NCBI RefSeq assembly: GCF_000255115.2
Contig: NC_018068.1
Span: 496,001-560,000 of the forward strand
Length of the DNA: 64,000 nt
Direction of reading: 5' to 3'
Source: Desulfosporosinus acidiphilus SJ4
GTDB taxonomy: Bacteria > Bacillota > Desulfitobacteriia > Desulfitobacteriales > Desulfitobacteriaceae
Part shown: positions 9,909-20,792 of the stretch, one piece after another
How positions within the stretch are numbered: the stretch's first letter is position 1
How the letters are laid out: every line of letters begins with the position of its first letter
Program-made: the position numbers and the translations under genes
Notes under the pieces: model-generated
Seen by the model: only the letters and a program-made list of their open reading frames with translations
Database searches by the model: none
Told to the model about the DNA's origin: nothing

Positions 9909-10448
9909 GTGGCTCGTCTAAAAGACAGATATGTCAGTGAAATAGCTCCTGCGCTGCAGCAGAAGTTTGCTTATAAAAATGTAATGGAAATCCCCAAGCT
10001 TGCTAAAATTGTTGTCAACATGGGTGTGGGTGAGGCTGTTCAGAACTCCAAAGCCATTGATTCCGCGGTTGGAGATCTTATGATTATCACCGGTCAAAAA
10101 CCCATTGTGACCAGAGCAAAAAAATCTATTTCAGCATTTAAACTCCGCGAAGGAATGCCCATCGGATGTAAGGTAACGCTTCGCGGTGAGAGAATGTATG
10201 AATTCATGGATCGCCTCTTAAGTGTGGCTTTGCCTCGGGTTCGCGACTTCCGCGGCATCTCAGGTAAAGCGTTTGATGGACGGGGAAACTACACTTTAGG
10301 GATCAAGGAGCAATTGATCTTCCCGGAAATCGAGTACGACAAGATCGACAAGCTTCGCGGTATGGATGTAGTTTTCGTAACAACGGCAAAGACGGACGAA
10401 GAAGCACGGGAATTGCTTCGCGGATTCGGAATGCCGTATCGTGATTAG
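9909..10448 (+). CDS. rplE: 50S ribosomal protein L5
   Basis: L5, 179 residues, 5S rRNA binder of the central protuberance. It contains [16 protein letters not shown] and the [20 protein letters not shown] signature. GTG start with AAAGGAGGG upstream. Follows rplX by 20 bases. Confidence 0.98.
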   Translation: MARLKDRYVSEIAPALQQKFAYKNVMEIPKLAKIVVNMGVGEAVQNSKAIDSAVGDLMIITGQKPIVTRAKKSISAFKLREGMPIGCKVTLRGERMYEFMDRLLSVALPRVRDFRGISGKAFDGRGNYTLGIKEQLIFPEIEYDKIDKLRGMDVVFVTTAKTDEEARELLRGFGMPYRD

Positions 10449-10468
10449 AGAAAGGGAGGTTCAAGAGC

Positions 10469-10654
10469 GTGGCTAAAACATCGATGATTGTTCGCCAAAA
10501 TCGTGGACAAAAGTTCGCCGTACGTTCGCATAACCGTTGTAAGCTTTGTGGACGTCCCCATGCTTATATTCGGAAGTTTGGTATATGCCGGGTTTGCTTC
10601 CGGGAGTTGGCTCACAAAGGTGAACTTCCTGGAGTTACGAAGGCCAGTTGGTAA
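10469..10654 (+). CDS. rpsN: 30S ribosomal protein S14, zinc type
   Basis: S14 of 61 residues, the short zinc-binding form: CKLC (near 24-27) and CRVC (near 40-43) flank [12 protein letters not shown]. Many Gram-positives also keep a longer zinc-free paralogue for zinc starvation; none is visible here. GTG start with AAAGGGAGG upstream. Confidence 0.97.
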   Translation: MAKTSMIVRQNRGQKFAVRSHNRCKLCGRPHAYIRKFGICRVCFRELAHKGELPGVTKASW

Positions 10655-10682
10655 TACTATGTAAGGAAGGGGGACGACTGAA

Positions 10683-11081
10683 GTGTCAATGTCAGATCCG
10701 ATCGCAGATTTTCTAACACGTATCCGCAACGCCGGAATGGTTTACCATGATAAAGTTGAGGTACCATCATCACGTATCAAAAGAGAGCTTGCGGAACTGC
10801 TTAAAGCTGAAGGTTATATTAAAGACGTAGAATATATTGCGGACGACAAACAAGGTGTCATTCGGATGTATTTGAAATATGGTCCCAATCGCGAACGCGT
10901 TATCACAGGACTGAAACGGATTAGCCGTCCGGGCTTGCGTGTCTACGCAAAGAAGGATGAAGTGCCCAAAGTCCTCGGAGGCCTCGGAGTTGCAATTATT
11001 TCAACTTCCAAGGGGATTATGACGGACAGAAAGGCCCGCAAAGAGGGTCTAGGAGGAGAAGTAATCTCCTATATTTGGTAA
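10683..11081 (+). CDS. rpsH: 30S ribosomal protein S8
   Basis: S8, 132 residues, binds the 16S central domain; in E. coli it is the autogenous repressor of the spc operon. Contains [16 protein letters not shown] and the C-terminal [14 protein letters not shown] 10683 is preferred over ATG 10689, as the GGAAGGGGG at 10664-10672 is better spaced for it. Confidence 0.97.
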   Translation: MSMSDPIADFLTRIRNAGMVYHDKVEVPSSRIKRELAELLKAEGYIKDVEYIADDKQGVIRMYLKYGPNRERVITGLKRISRPGLRVYAKKDEVPKVLGGLGVAIISTSKGIMTDRKARKEGLGGEVISYIW

Positions 11082-11104
11082 TTTTGCAGCGGGAGGTGCA
11101 GTGA

Positions 11105-11662
11105 ATGTCCAGAATTGGCAAGCGTCCCATTGGAATTCCCAGTGGTGTCGACTTCAAGATAGAGGATAACTTCGTCACTGTTAAGGGTCCTAAGGGTACC
11201 CTGAGCAGACAAATTCATTCATTAATGACGGTCACAGTAGAAAATTCAGAGATCACTGTCACTCGAGCCGATGATGAACCCTTGAGCCGTTCCTTACATG
11301 GATTGACTCGCACTCTGATTGCCAACATGGTAGAAGGTGTGACGAATGGGTTCACCAAAGGACTGGATATGGTCGGTGTCGGATACCGTGCTGCCAAGCA
11401 AGGTAATAAACTCGTTTTAACGGTTGGTAAATCCCATCCTGTAGAGCTAGTTCCTTTTGAAGGCATCGATTTTGAAGTCCCGGCTCCTAATAAGATCTTA
11501 ATTAAAGGTATGGATAAGGAGCTCGTTGGAGCTTTTGCAGCTGTTGTCCGCTCAGAAAGAGAACCTGAGCCCTACAAAGGTAAAGGTATCAAGTATGAGA
11601 ACGAGGTTGTTCGCCGTAAAGTTGGTAAGACCGGTGGTAAAAAGGGCGGCGCTAAGAAATAA
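11105..11662 (+). CDS. rplF: 50S ribosomal protein L6
   Basis: L6, 185 residues, near the sarcin-ricin loop and factor site. It starts [15 protein letters not shown] and has the [16 protein letters not shown] signature, ending in a lysine-rich tail [16 protein letters not shown] precedes the ATG. Confidence 0.98.
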   Translation: MSRIGKRPIGIPSGVDFKIEDNFVTVKGPKGTLSRQIHSLMTVTVENSEITVTRADDEPLSRSLHGLTRTLIANMVEGVTNGFTKGLDMVGVGYRAAKQGNKLVLTVGKSHPVELVPFEGIDFEVPAPNKILIKGMDKELVGAFAAVVRSEREPEPYKGKGIKYENEVVRRKVGKTGGKKGGAKK

Positions 11663-11715
11663 TCATTAAATAGCAAGGGCAAAATCTCTTGCAGTTCGAA
11701 AGGAGTGTGTTCCCT

Positions 11716-12084
11716 TTGATTAAGCGCATTGACCGAAAGGCTCTACGTTTGAAAAAGCATAAGAGTATCCGGAAAACTATTATCGGGATGGCTGATCGTC
11801 CGCGTTTAGCGGTTTTCCGAAGCTTGAATCATATCTACGCGCAAATCATCAATGATGAGCTTGGCGTCACTTTGGCTGCGGCTTCTTCTCTTGACTCGGA
11901 ATTTAAAGCAGCAAATCTGTCCGGCGGTAATACTGCCGGGGCACAAAAAGTCGGCGAATTAATTGCTAAAAAGGCTCTTGATAAAGGAATTACGCAGGTT
12001 GTTTTCGATCGTGGCGGAAATATCTATCATGGCCGAATTTCTGCATTAGCAGAATCAGCACGTGAAGCTGGACTCAGCTTTTAA
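11716..12084 (+). CDS. rplR: 50S ribosomal protein L18
   Basis: L18, 122 residues, 5S rRNA binder. TTG 11716 is chosen: GAAAGGAG lies about 10 bases upstream and this yields the expected basic N-terminus [18 protein letters not shown] more upstream TTG at 11689 would add nine residues that include the Shine-Dalgarno region. Family core [18 protein letters not shown] is intact. Confidence 0.95.
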   Translation: MIKRIDRKALRLKKHKSIRKTIIGMADRPRLAVFRSLNHIYAQIINDELGVTLAAASSLDSEFKAANLSGGNTAGAQKVGELIAKKALDKGITQVVFDRGGNIYHGRISALAESAREAGLSF

Positions 12085-12111
12085 GCTAGGGTAAAGGAGG
12101 GAAAAATCAAG

Positions 12112-12612
12112 TTGGCGAAATTCGAAGCAAACAAGTCGGAATTGAACGAGAGGGTTGTTCATATAGCCCGTGTTGCTAAAGTTGTAAAGGGCGGACGCCG
12201 TTTTAGTTTCAGTGCTCTCGTTGTTGTCGGTGATGGTCATGGACGTGTTGGAGCAGGACTGGGTAAAGCCAGTGAAGTTCCGGAGGCTATTCGTAAGGGC
12301 GTCGAAGATGCGAAGAAGAACCTCCATTCCGTTCCTATGCACGGAACAACCATTACTCATCCAATTATTGGGATCTTTGGCGCAGGACAAGTTTTATTGA
12401 AACCTGCTTCCAAAGGAACTGGTGTCATTGCCGGAGGTGCTGTTCGTGCGGTTCTTGAAGCAGCAGGAGTGCATGATATCTTAGCAAAGTCTTTGGGTTC
12501 GGCAAACGCGCATAATATGGTCAATGCGACAATGGCTGCGTTAAAATCTCTTAAGCGTCCGGATGAGATTGCCAAACTCCGAGGTAAAAACGTAGAAGAA
12601 ATTCTAGGTTAA
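12112..12612 (+). CDS. rpsE: 30S ribosomal protein S5
   Basis: S5, 166 residues, decoding-fidelity protein. Contains [22 protein letters not shown] and the [16 protein letters not shown] block. TTG start, preceded by AAAGGAGG. Spectinomycin-contact loop residues look wild type, as far as can be judged by eye. Confidence 0.97.
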   Translation: MAKFEANKSELNERVVHIARVAKVVKGGRRFSFSALVVVGDGHGRVGAGLGKASEVPEAIRKGVEDAKKNLHSVPMHGTTITHPIIGIFGAGQVLLKPASKGTGVIAGGAVRAVLEAAGVHDILAKSLGSANAHNMVNATMAALKSLKRPDEIAKLRGKNVEEILG

Positions 12613-12624
12613 GGAGGGTTGGTC

Positions 12625-12804
12625 ATGAAAATTAAAGTGACGCTGACGAAAAGTCCGATCGGATATTCTAAGGCACAGCATAAAGTACTGCAAGCACTTG
12701 GCTTAGGTAAGGTAGGCTCTAGTGCCGTTCATGAAGACTCCCCGAGCATTTTAGGGATGATTCATAAATGCATGCATTTAGTTACAGTCGAACAAGTTCA
12801 ATAG
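12625..12804 (+). CDS. rpmD: 50S ribosomal protein L30
   Basis: L30, 59 residues. [31 protein letters not shown] is the family core. ATG 12625 is preferred to TTG 12619, which abuts the AAGGAGGG Shine-Dalgarno sequence. Lies 12 bases after rpsE. Confidence 0.96.
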   Translation: MKIKVTLTKSPIGYSKAQHKVLQALGLGKVGSSAVHEDSPSILGMIHKCMHLVTVEQVQ

Positions 12805-12822
12805 AAGGAGGTGTGGGCGAGC

Positions 12823-13263
12823 ATGAAACTGCATGATCTCAAGCCTGCTGAAGGTTCAACTCATGCCCCGAAACGTCTTGGCCGCGGCATTGGATCGGGA
12901 AACGGCAAAACCGCCGGCAAAGGGCATAAAGGGCAAAATTCCCGAGCAGGTGGAGGTGTCCGTCCCGGTTTTGAAGGCGGACAAAATCCACTCTATCGCA
13001 GAATGCCGAAACGAGGATTTTCCAATAGATCCAGAAAAGAAATCGTAGCCCTGAATGTTCGGGATTTAGAACGATTTGAAAACGGGACGGAAATCACCCT
13101 TGAAAGCCTCTTAGAGAGCGGTCTGATTAAGGCCGTAAAAGATGGTGTCAAGATTTTAGCAACGGGGGAATTGACCAAAGCTCTGACCGTCAAAATTGAC
13201 AAAGTCAGCCCGGCTGCGGTAGAAAAAATTGTTGCAGCTGGTGGAAAAGTAGAGGTGGAATAG
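12823..13263 (+). CDS. rplO: 50S ribosomal protein L15
   Basis: L15, 146 residues, late-assembly protein. The glycine- and arginine-rich N-terminal arm [18 protein letters not shown] is diagnostic. ATG 12823 follows GAAGGAGGTG. It runs to within one base of secY. Confidence 0.97.
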   Translation: MKLHDLKPAEGSTHAPKRLGRGIGSGNGKTAGKGHKGQNSRAGGGVRPGFEGGQNPLYRRMPKRGFSNRSRKEIVALNVRDLERFENGTEITLESLLESGLIKAVKDGVKILATGELTKALTVKIDKVSPAAVEKIVAAGGKVEVE

Positions 13264-13264
13264 G

Positions 13265-14551
13265 ATGATTTTCGATTCCCTGAAGAATGCGTGGAATGTA
13301 GCGGATCTCAGGAAGAAAATCGGTTACACCCTTCTTATGTTCCTGATCTTCCGTATCGGAGCACATATTCCCATTCCTTTTGTAAATCATGAAGTTTTGA
13401 AGAATATGCTTGGAACTGGGGGCATGTTCGATTTTATGGACACGCTCTCAGGAGGTTCCTTCAAACGGCTTACGGTATTTGCTTTGAGTATTACACCTTA
13501 CGTAACAGCTTCCATCATTCTTCAGCTGCTGACGATTGTCATCCCTTCTTTAGAGAGACTCTCTAAAGAAGGAGAATATGGCCGCAAAAAGATAACGCAA
13601 TATACGCGTTATGGAACAGTTGCTTTAGGGTTTATTCAAGCTTTTGGTCTTACCTTTGGGATCCGTACTGCCTTAATGGTTCCCAGCTCCGCATGGAAGT
13701 GGGCGGTTTACCTTTTAGTAGCCCTCGTTCTGACTGCCGGAACGGCATTTTTAATGTGGCTTGGTGAAGCAATTACTGAAAACGGAGTTGGAAATGGTAT
13801 CTCACTGATTATTTTTGCAGGTATCGTTTCACGGGTTCCAAGTGCCCTCGGATATTTATACAGCTTGTTTACGGTTCATGAGATCAATATCTTCAGCCTT
13901 CTCGGCTTAGCAGTCATTGTGGTATTTATTATCGCAGGAGTTATCTATGTTCAGGAAGGTACACGAAGGGTCTCAGTTCAGTATGCCAAGAGAGTTGTTG
14001 GACGCCGTGTCTACGGTGGACAAAGCAGCCATATCCCTTTGAAGGTTAATCAAGCCGGTGTTATTCCGGTCATTTTTGCGATTTCCTTGCTCGCGTTTCC
14101 GCAGACCATTGCAACATGGATGCCTACTTCTGGATTTGCGAGATTTGTCAACACTTGGTTCAGCATGAATGGGACGGTTCAATCGATCCCTTACTTGTTG
14201 GTCTACGGTGTGCTCATAATATTCTTTACTTACTTCTACACGGCTGTTACCTTTAATCCAGCGGATGTAGCAGACAACTTGAAGAAGTATGGAGGATTTA
14301 TCCCTGGCCTTCGTCCTGGGCGCCCTACGGCTGAGTATCTCTCCAAGATCTTAAGCCGGATTACGCTGGCAGGCGGCATATTCCTAGCATTGATAGCAAT
14401 CCTACCGACAATAGTCATGGGACTGACAGGTCTTAAAAACATCTATTTTGGTGGTACTTCCCTTCTGATCGTAGTTGGGGTTGCGCTTGAAACGATGAAA
14501 CAGATCGAATCCCAACTTATGTCAAGGCATTATCAAGGGTTTATGAAGTAA
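13265..14551 (+). CDS. secY: Preprotein translocase channel SecY
   Basis: SecY, 428 residues, the ten-helix protein-conducting channel of the plasma membrane. The start MIFDSLKNAWNVADLRKKIGY and the plug/helix-2 GGSFKRLTVFALSITPYVTA region are canonical, as is the cytosolic loop GFIPGLRPGRPTAEYL. Its Shine-Dalgarno sequence is within the end of rplO (AGAGGTGGA), so the two are coupled. Standard position at the end of the spc operon. Confidence 0.98.
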   Translation: MIFDSLKNAWNVADLRKKIGYTLLMFLIFRIGAHIPIPFVNHEVLKNMLGTGGMFDFMDTLSGGSFKRLTVFALSITPYVTASIILQLLTIVIPSLERLSKEGEYGRKKITQYTRYGTVALGFIQAFGLTFGIRTALMVPSSAWKWAVYLLVALVLTAGTAFLMWLGEAITENGVGNGISLIIFAGIVSRVPSALGYLYSLFTVHEINIFSLLGLAVIVVFIIAGVIYVQEGTRRVSVQYAKRVVGRRVYGGQSSHIPLKVNQAGVIPVIFAISLLAFPQTIATWMPTSGFARFVNTWFSMNGTVQSIPYLLVYGVLIIFFTYFYTAVTFNPADVADNLKKYGGFIPGLRPGRPTAEYLSKILSRITLAGGIFLALIAILPTIVMGLTGLKNIYFGGTSLLIVVGVALETMKQIESQLMSRHYQGFMK

Positions 14552-15208
<657 letters not shown>

Positions 15209-15214
15209 TTAACC

Positions 15215-15961
15215 ATGATAGAGCTTAAAAATGCAAATCAGTTTAAGCGGATGCGTAAGGCAGGAAAAATTGTGGCAGATACTCTTGCTCTAATGCGGGA
15301 TGCTGCAAAGCCGGGAATAACGACCCTTGAACTGGATCGCATGGCAGAAGATTATATTCGAGCACAAGGAGCAATTCCGGCGTTTAAAGGCTATAACGGG
15401 TTTCCGGCAACCCTCTGTACTTCAGTTAATGAACAAGTGGTTCATGGATTCCCAAGTTTAAGGAGTTTAGAATCTGGAGATATTATCAGTATTGATTGCG
15501 GCGCGGTCATTGACGGATACTTCGGAGATTCCGCCGTAACTTTGCCAATCGGGGAAGTTACTGAAGATCTCCTTAAACTCCTTAAGGTCACAGAGGAGTC
15601 ACTAATGTTAGGTATTGCCCAGGCAAAGGTTGGAAATCGTCTTTATGATGTATCCCACGCAGTTCAGACGCACGTAGAGAAACATGGTTTTTCGGTTGTG
15701 CGTGATTATGTAGGGCACGGGATTGGCCGAGCCATGCATGAAGACCCGCAGATCCCTAATTTTGGCAAGCCCGGCCGGGGACCACGACTCGAGGTAGGTA
15801 TGGCCTTGGCTATTGAACCCATGGTAAACATGGGTACGTATGAAGTGCTGACACTGAAGGATCACTGGACTGTGGTTACGAAAGACAAGAAGCCGTCGGC
15901 TCATTTCGAACACACAGTTGCGCTTACGGAAAATGGCTTGGAAATTCTGACTCGAAGTTAG
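15215..15961 (+). CDS. map: Type I methionine aminopeptidase
   Basis: Removes N-terminal methionine from new proteins. 248 residues; the dinuclear metal ligands are in DCGAVIDGYFGDSAVT (two Asp), GHGIGRAMHEDP (His), IEPMV (Glu) and HFEHTVAL (Glu). It starts 6 bases after adk, with no strong separate Shine-Dalgarno sequence, suggesting coupling to adk. Confidence 0.97.
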   Translation: MIELKNANQFKRMRKAGKIVADTLALMRDAAKPGITTLELDRMAEDYIRAQGAIPAFKGYNGFPATLCTSVNEQVVHGFPSLRSLESGDIISIDCGAVIDGYFGDSAVTLPIGEVTEDLLKLLKVTEESLMLGIAQAKVGNRLYDVSHAVQTHVEKHGFSVVRDYVGHGIGRAMHEDPQIPNFGKPGRGPRLEVGMALAIEPMVNMGTYEVLTLKDHWTVVTKDKKPSAHFEHTVALTENGLEILTRS

Positions 15962-16000
15962 ATGTGTACCGTAGGATTGTCAGGGGAGGGGAATTTAAGT

Positions 16001-16219
16001 ATGTCAAAAGAAGACGTTATAGAAGTGGAAGGTAAAGTATTAGAGCCATTGCCAAATGCCATGTTTTCCGTTGAATTGCCCAATGGACACAAGGTATTGG
16101 CACATGTCTCCGGTAAAATACGCATGAACTTTATTAGGATTCTCCCCGGGGATAGAGTCACTGTGGAACTTTCCCCCTATGATCTATCACGGGGCAGAAT
16201 CACCTATAGGTTTAAGTAA
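16001..16219 (+). CDS. infA: Translation initiation factor IF-1
   Basis: IF-1, 72 residues, S1/OB fold that occupies the 30S A-site. Starts [22 protein letters not shown] and contains [25 protein letters not shown] 16001 is chosen with GGGGAGGGG upstream. Many related genomes have a KOW-domain gene between map and infA; here only 39 bases separate them. Confidence 0.97.
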   Translation: MSKEDVIEVEGKVLEPLPNAMFSVELPNGHKVLAHVSGKIRMNFIRILPGDRVTVELSPYDLSRGRITYRFK

Positions 16220-16237
16220 GTCAAGGGAGGGATTACA

Positions 16238-16351
16238 GTGAAAGTAAAGCCTTCTGTCAAACCAATTTGCGAAAAATGTAAAGTTATTCGCCGCCATGGC
16301 AAAATCATGGTTATTTGCGAAAACCCGAAACACAAGCAACGTCAAGGATAA
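16238..16351 (+). CDS. rpmJ: 50S ribosomal protein L36
   Basis: L36, 37 residues. [14 protein letters not shown] followed by [12 protein letters not shown] gives the C-x2-C...C-x4-H zinc knuckle of the zinc-dependent form. GTG start preceded by AAGGGAGG. Too short to be found by length-filtered ORF calling, but unambiguous. Confidence 0.96.
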   Translation: MKVKPSVKPICEKCKVIRRHGKIMVICENPKHKQRQG

Positions 16352-16372
16352 ACAGTTTCGGTTGCGCGGCTG

Positions 16373-16390
16373 ATCAGAGCGTTCTCTGAT
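16373..16390 (+). promoter_or_regulatory. Hairpin in the rpmJ-rpsM gap
   Basis: ATCAGAG (16373-16379) and CTCTGAT (16384-16390) form a perfect 7-bp stem with a CGTT tetraloop, in the 94-base gap before rpsM. There is no U-run after it. It could be a processing site or part of an alpha-operon leader (S4 controls this operon in E. coli). Function is inferred only. Confidence 0.35.
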
Positions 16391-16445
16391 GCACCGATTT
16401 TTATAATTTGAGTAAGAACTGAAATGTTGGAGGTGTAAATTATAG

Positions 16446-16817
16446 ATGGCACGTATCGCTGGGGTTGACTTACCGCGCGAGAAACGTATAGAGGTTGCCT
16501 TAACCTATATTTATGGCATTGGGCTCCCGACTTCACACAAGATTCTCGCTAAAACGGGTGTGAGCCCGGATGTCCGAGTGCGCGACTTGTCAGAGGACGA
16601 AGTCGGCAAGCTTCGGGAAGTTATTGATAAAGAGTATAAAATTGAAGGCGATTTGCGTCGCGAAGTTTCCCTCAATATCAAGCGTCTGATGGAAATTGGC
16701 TGTTATCGTGGCTTGCGTCATCGTCGCGGGCTTCCTGTACGGGGACAACGCACGAAAACCAATGCCCGTACTCGCAAGGGTCCGGCTAAAACTGTCGGAG
16801 CAAAACGTAAGAAATAA
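16446..16817 (+). CDS. rpsM: 30S ribosomal protein S13
   Basis: S13, 123 residues, forms intersubunit bridges with L5 and contacts P-site t[27 protein letters not shown] and the [24 protein letters not shown] signature are intact, with a basic tail. First gene of the alpha group. Confidence 0.98.
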   Translation: MARIAGVDLPREKRIEVALTYIYGIGLPTSHKILAKTGVSPDVRVRDLSEDEVGKLREVIDKEYKIEGDLRREVSLNIKRLMEIGCYRGLRHRRGLPVRGQRTKTNARTRKGPAKTVGAKRKK

Positions 16818-16835
16818 TAAGGAGGGATAACCGAG

Positions 16836-17225
16836 ATGGCACGTAAAGTTGTCCGGACAAAACGCCGGGAACGCAAGAATATTGACAGTGGAATTGCCCA
16901 TATCAAATCCACGTTCAACAATACCATGGTGACCATTACGGATTTGAGCGGAAATGCCCTCTCCTGGTCAAGTGCAGGTTCTTTGGGCTTTAAAGGCTCC
17001 CGTAAGAGCACACCCTTTGCAGCACAAATGGCTGCTGAAACCTGTGCTAAAGTAGCAATGGAACATGGCTTAAAAGATGTTGAATGCTATGTAAAAGGAC
17101 CTGGAGCAGGTCGTGAGGCTGCCATTCGTGCTCTGCAAGCTGCAGGCTTAGAAGTTAATTTAATTAAAGACGTGACACCGATTCCGCATAACGGCTGTCG
17201 GCCACCAAAACGCAGAAGGGTATAG
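16836..17225 (+). CDS. rpsK: 30S ribosomal protein S11
   Basis: S11, 129 residues, 30S platform protein. Contains [20 protein letters not shown] and the [20 protein letters not shown] signature, ending [19 protein letters not shown] precedes the ATG. Confidence 0.98.
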   Translation: MARKVVRTKRRERKNIDSGIAHIKSTFNNTMVTITDLSGNALSWSSAGSLGFKGSRKSTPFAAQMAAETCAKVAMEHGLKDVECYVKGPGAGREAAIRALQAAGLEVNLIKDVTPIPHNGCRPPKRRRV

Positions 17226-17238
17226 GAGGTGTGTAATC

Positions 17239-17868
17239 ATGGCTAGATATACTGGACCAGTCTGCCGCTTATGTCGGCGTGAAGGTATGAAGTTATTCCT
17301 TAAAGGAGAACGTTGCTATACCGGAAAGTGTGCAATTGACCGTCGTGCTTACGCCCCTGGACAACACGGCCAGGCCCGCGGCAAGAAGCCAACCGAATAT
17401 GGCCTTCAGCTGCGTGAGAAACAAAAAGCTCGTCGTTTGTATGGTGTCATGGAAAAACAATTCCAGCACTATTTTGATGAGGCTGCCCGCCGCAAAGGGG
17501 TAACCGGTGAGAACTTGCTTGTATTGTTAGAAAGACGTTTGGATAATGTTATATTCCATTTAGGTTTTGCGACATCGCGTCCAGAAGCACGTCAACTCGT
17601 GAACCACGGTCACTTTACAGTGAACGGAAGACGAGTCGATATACCTTCCTATTCCGTACGTGTTGGGGAAGTTATTGCAGTTAAAGAAGGCAGCAAAAGT
17701 TCACCCAGAATGAAACAAATTCTCGAAAACTTAGGCACACGTACTGTACCGGGATGGTTGAGTTTGGATGCAAACGCTGCTGCAGGAACCGTTGTTGCGC
17801 TTCCTACTCGTGAAGATATTCAACTTCCAATTCAAGAACACCTCATCGTGGAGAAATACTCCCGTTAA
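17239..17868 (+). CDS. rpsD: 30S ribosomal protein S4, zinc type
   Basis: S4, 209 residues, 30S body nucleator and fidelity protein. The N-terminal CRLC (9-12) and CYTGKC cysteines make a zinc-finger form; the S4 RNA-binding domain ([30 protein letters not shown]) is near residues 98-127. TAGGAGGTG upstream. S4 is the alpha-operon autoregulator in E. coli; here it is in the operon, unlike B. subtilis. Confidence 0.98.
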   Translation: MARYTGPVCRLCRREGMKLFLKGERCYTGKCAIDRRAYAPGQHGQARGKKPTEYGLQLREKQKARRLYGVMEKQFQHYFDEAARRKGVTGENLLVLLERRLDNVIFHLGFATSRPEARQLVNHGHFTVNGRRVDIPSYSVRVGEVIAVKEGSKSSPRMKQILENLGTRTVPGWLSLDANAAAGTVVALPTREDIQLPIQEHLIVEKYSR

Positions 17869-17937
17869 TGTTGACGTTCTGCCCTTATGGGTCGGATGGT
17901 TTGTATATCAAGTTCTCGAGAAAGAAGGTGCATTCCG

Positions 17938-18885
17938 ATGTTGGAAATCGAGAAGCCCAGAATCGAGTGTGTCGAGCGTTCTGAAGATGACTCCTATGCA
18001 AAATTTGTCGTTGAGCCATTAGAAAGAGGCTACGGGATCACCTTAGGAAACTCACTAAGACGGATCTTGTTATCTTCTCTTGAAGGATCAGCGGTTACAT
18101 CGGTCAAAATCGAAGGGGTACTCCATGAGTTTTCCACGATTCCGGGTGTCTTAGAAGATGTCACGGACATTATTCTTAATCTTAAGTCCTTGGCTTTAAA
18201 AGGCTATACCGATGAGCCCAAAGTCATTCGTTTAGAGTCCCAGAATGAAGGGATTGTGACTGCAGGAGATATCATTACAGACCCGGATATTGAGATTCTA
18301 AACCGTGACTTAAAGATTGCCACATTAGATCATGATGGACGTCTCTTTATGGAGATGACAGTGGAACGTGGCCGTGGTTATGTGTCTGCAGACCGTAATA
18401 AGAAGCCGGATCAGGTCATTGGGGTTATACCCATTGATTCGATCTTCGCCCCCATCTACAAGGTTAACTATACTGTCGAGGATACCCGTGTCGGGCAAAC
18501 CACAGACTATGATAAGTTAACTCTCGAAGTATGGTCTAATGGCAGTATTTCTCCGGAAGAGGCTACAAGTTCTGCCGCCAAAATTTTGAGCGATCACCTG
18601 CGCCTTTTCATGGGACTTACTGATAAACTTAATAATGTTGAAATCATGGTAGAAAAAGAAGAAGAAGCCAAAGATAAAATCCTCGAAATGACCATTGAGG
18701 AATTGGATTTGTCTGTCCGTTCTTATAATTGCCTGAAACGAGCAGGAATTAACTCCGTTGAAGAGTTAACTCAGAAGACGGAAGAAGACATGATAAAAGT
18801 ACGTAATCTTGGTCGTAAGTCTTTGGAAGAAGTGGAATTCAAGCTTAAAGATTTAGGTTTATCGTTCCGCCCATCTGAGGACTAA
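17938..18885 (+). CDS. rpoA: RNA polymerase alpha subunit
   Basis: Alpha subunit, 315 residues: N-terminal dimerisation and assembly domain ([18 protein letters not shown] near 28-45) and C-terminal UP-element/activator-binding domain ([22 protein letters not shown] near 260). ATG 17938 is preferred; the frame is open 17 codons further upstream but those residues do not match the family and AGAAGGTG is spaced for 17938. Confidence 0.98.
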   Translation: MLEIEKPRIECVERSEDDSYAKFVVEPLERGYGITLGNSLRRILLSSLEGSAVTSVKIEGVLHEFSTIPGVLEDVTDIILNLKSLALKGYTDEPKVIRLESQNEGIVTAGDIITDPDIEILNRDLKIATLDHDGRLFMEMTVERGRGYVSADRNKKPDQVIGVIPIDSIFAPIYKVNYTVEDTRVGQTTDYDKLTLEVWSNGSISPEEATSSAAKILSDHLRLFMGLTDKLNNVEIMVEKEEEAKDKILEMTIEELDLSVRSYNCLKRAGINSVEELTQKTEEDMIKVRNLGRKSLEEVEFKLKDLGLSFRPSED

Positions 18886-18910
18886 TTCGGTGCAAAAGGA
18901 GGGAATGTAA

Positions 18911-19249
18911 TTGGCTTACCGCAAGTTGGGAAGAAACTCAGGTCATCGCGGAGCAATGTTACGCAACATTGTCACTTCCCTATTACGACATGAACGTATT
19001 GAAACGACCGAAGCACGCGCCAAGGAACTTAGTTCAATTGCTGAAAAGATGATTACGCTTGGAAAGCAAGGCGATCTCGCAGCACGTCGCTTAACGATGT
19101 CTTATCTGATGGATGAGGATGTTGTTAAAAAATTATTTGATACCATTGCGCCAAAATATGCTGACCGTCAGGGAGGCTATACTCGCATTATGAAACTCGG
19201 CATGCGTCGGGGAGATGCTGCGACAATGGTTATCGTTGAACTCGTCTAG
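18911..19249 (+). CDS. rplQ: 50S ribosomal protein L17
   Basis: L17, 112 residues. [23 protein letters not shown] and [22 protein letters not shown] are diagnostic. TTG start after AAAGGAGGG. Last gene of the alpha operon, followed by a terminator-like hairpin. Confidence 0.97.
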   Translation: MAYRKLGRNSGHRGAMLRNIVTSLLRHERIETTEARAKELSSIAEKMITLGKQGDLAARRLTMSYLMDEDVVKKLFDTIAPKYADRQGGYTRIMKLGMRRGDAATMVIVELV

Positions 19250-19263
19250 AAGCGAGTTGCTAG

Positions 19264-19300
19264 AGGCCGGGCTGCTTATACGCTAAGCACCCGGCCTTTG
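19264..19300 (+). terminator. Terminator-like hairpin after rplQ
   Basis: AGGCCGGG (19264-19271) pairs with CCCGGCCT (19290-19297), continued by TGCTTA/TAAGCA (19273-19278/19284-19289) across a single bulged C: 14 pairs. The following U-run is short (TTTGCTAAT), so readthrough into the ECF genes, whose start is only 25 bases away, is plausible. Confidence 0.65.
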
Positions 19301-19321
19301 CTAATATCAGGGAGTGGTCTC

Positions 19322-20770
19322 ATGAGCTCGGGAAAAATTCTTGAACTTCATAATATTAGGTACGTGAACTTGCTTAAGGATGTAACCTTTGACTGGCAGC
19401 AGGGGGAAGTCATTGCTCTGATGGGTATAAATGGTGCCGGTAAGTCGACCTTAGCTCGCCTGATTGCCGGATTGCTCTTGCCAGAGAGTGGGGAGATCCG
19501 CATGCGGCAAAACGGAACCTATCTTCAGTGGGAGAAGCTTAAGCGTTGGCAGGAGATAGGTTATGTCGGTCAGCACCCCAGACGACAGACCATTGGGGCC
19601 ACAGTTGCCGAAGAGTTGGGCTTTGGTCAAATAAACCTCGGTTTAGACCGAAAGACGGTACGTGACAGAGTTAAGGAATTAACAGTTCAGATAGGGCTCA
19701 AGGGCAAGGAGAATCAGTCTCCCGCAACATTATCCGGAGGAGAGCGCCAACGGCTTGTCATAGCCGCAATCTTAGCGCTAAACCCTTCCTTTTTAATTTT
19801 AGATGAAGCCCTCAGCATGCTCGACGCTAAGGCGCAGGAAACAATTTTAGAACTATTAAGAAACATGCGGCTTAAAACAGGACAATTGTGGATTACCCAT
19901 GATCCGGAGTTGGCAAGGCAAGCGGATCGTTTGCTGGTCCTTAACCAAGGAGCAATTGCAGACTGGGGCAACCCTGCAGAGGCTTTTAAGTACCACTATG
20001 AAGAGCTTTCGCTTTTTGACAAAAGAACAGTTCATCTAAAGCAGGCTTCTTTGCAGGCAAGACCAGGGCATGAGTCGTGCAAACCGGTTTTAGAATGGGA
20101 AGACGCCGATTATAATTCGCGTTTGAGGATAAATAACTACATAAAACCCGGCGAATTTATAGCCGTCGTGGGCTCCTCAGGCGCCGGAAAAACTACGATT
20201 TTAGAAAGTGTTTTTGGTTTTATCCTGCCGGCAAAAGGGCGGCTATCCGTCTTCGGAAAAGGAATGGGCAAAGGTAATGTCAACGAATTGCGGCGAAAGG
20301 TGGGTTATGTCCTGCAAGAAGCGGGGGAATATCTGCTCGGCACCAGTGTGTTCAAGGAAATATTTCGTGAGACAAAGAATTCTGTGGTTAACTCCCTTAC
20401 CGAAGAGCAGGGTTTATACCTGGAAGGGTATGAAATTTCATTATCATTAGCCTGGAGTTCTCCTGAGCGACTTAGCGGCGGAGAGCGACAAAAAGTCGCA
20501 CTTGCAGCAGCGATGCGAACTGTACCGGAGATTCTTCTTCTGGACGAACCTCTGCTTGGCCTGGATGCCAAAAGCAAGGTGAGTATTCAGACACTCATAT
20601 TTGCACTTAGGGGCGTTACAATTCTTTTCGTAACCCATGATCTTCGGGATGTGCTAGGAGCTGCCGATCGGATTTGGCTCGTGGAGAATGGAGCATTAAC
20701 TCTTGATTGCTCCGCGGAAGAATGGACAAACTTTCGGGACCAATTTGTCCGTTCCGGGGTGCGTTGTTGA
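19322..20770 (+). CDS. Fused ECF-transporter ATPase (EcfA1-EcfA2 in one chain)
   Basis: Energy-coupling ATPase for vitamin/metal uptake by ECF transporters. The 482-residue chain has two complete ABC modules: Walker A GINGAGKST, signature LSGGERQR and Walker B FLILDEAL in the first half; GSSGAGKTT, LSGGERQK and ILLLDEPL in the second. Most Firmicutes encode these as two genes (ecfA1, ecfA2) right after rplQ; here they form one gene. ATG 19322 follows CAGGGAG. The substrate-binding S component is not in the window, so the substrate is unknown. Confidence 0.93.
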   Translation: MSSGKILELHNIRYVNLLKDVTFDWQQGEVIALMGINGAGKSTLARLIAGLLLPESGEIRMRQNGTYLQWEKLKRWQEIGYVGQHPRRQTIGATVAEELGFGQINLGLDRKTVRDRVKELTVQIGLKGKENQSPATLSGGERQRLVIAAILALNPSFLILDEALSMLDAKAQETILELLRNMRLKTGQLWITHDPELARQADRLLVLNQGAIADWGNPAEAFKYHYEELSLFDKRTVHLKQASLQARPGHESCKPVLEWEDADYNSRLRINNYIKPGEFIAVVGSSGAGKTTILESVFGFILPAKGRLSVFGKGMGKGNVNELRRKVGYVLQEAGEYLLGTSVFKEIFRETKNSVVNSLTEEQGLYLEGYEISLSLAWSSPERLSGGERQKVALAAAMRTVPEILLLDEPLLGLDAKSKVSIQTLIFALRGVTILFVTHDLRDVLGAADRIWLVENGALTLDCSAEEWTNFRDQFVRSGVRC

Positions 20771-20792
20771 GTTGCTGAGAGAGGGAGAGAGT

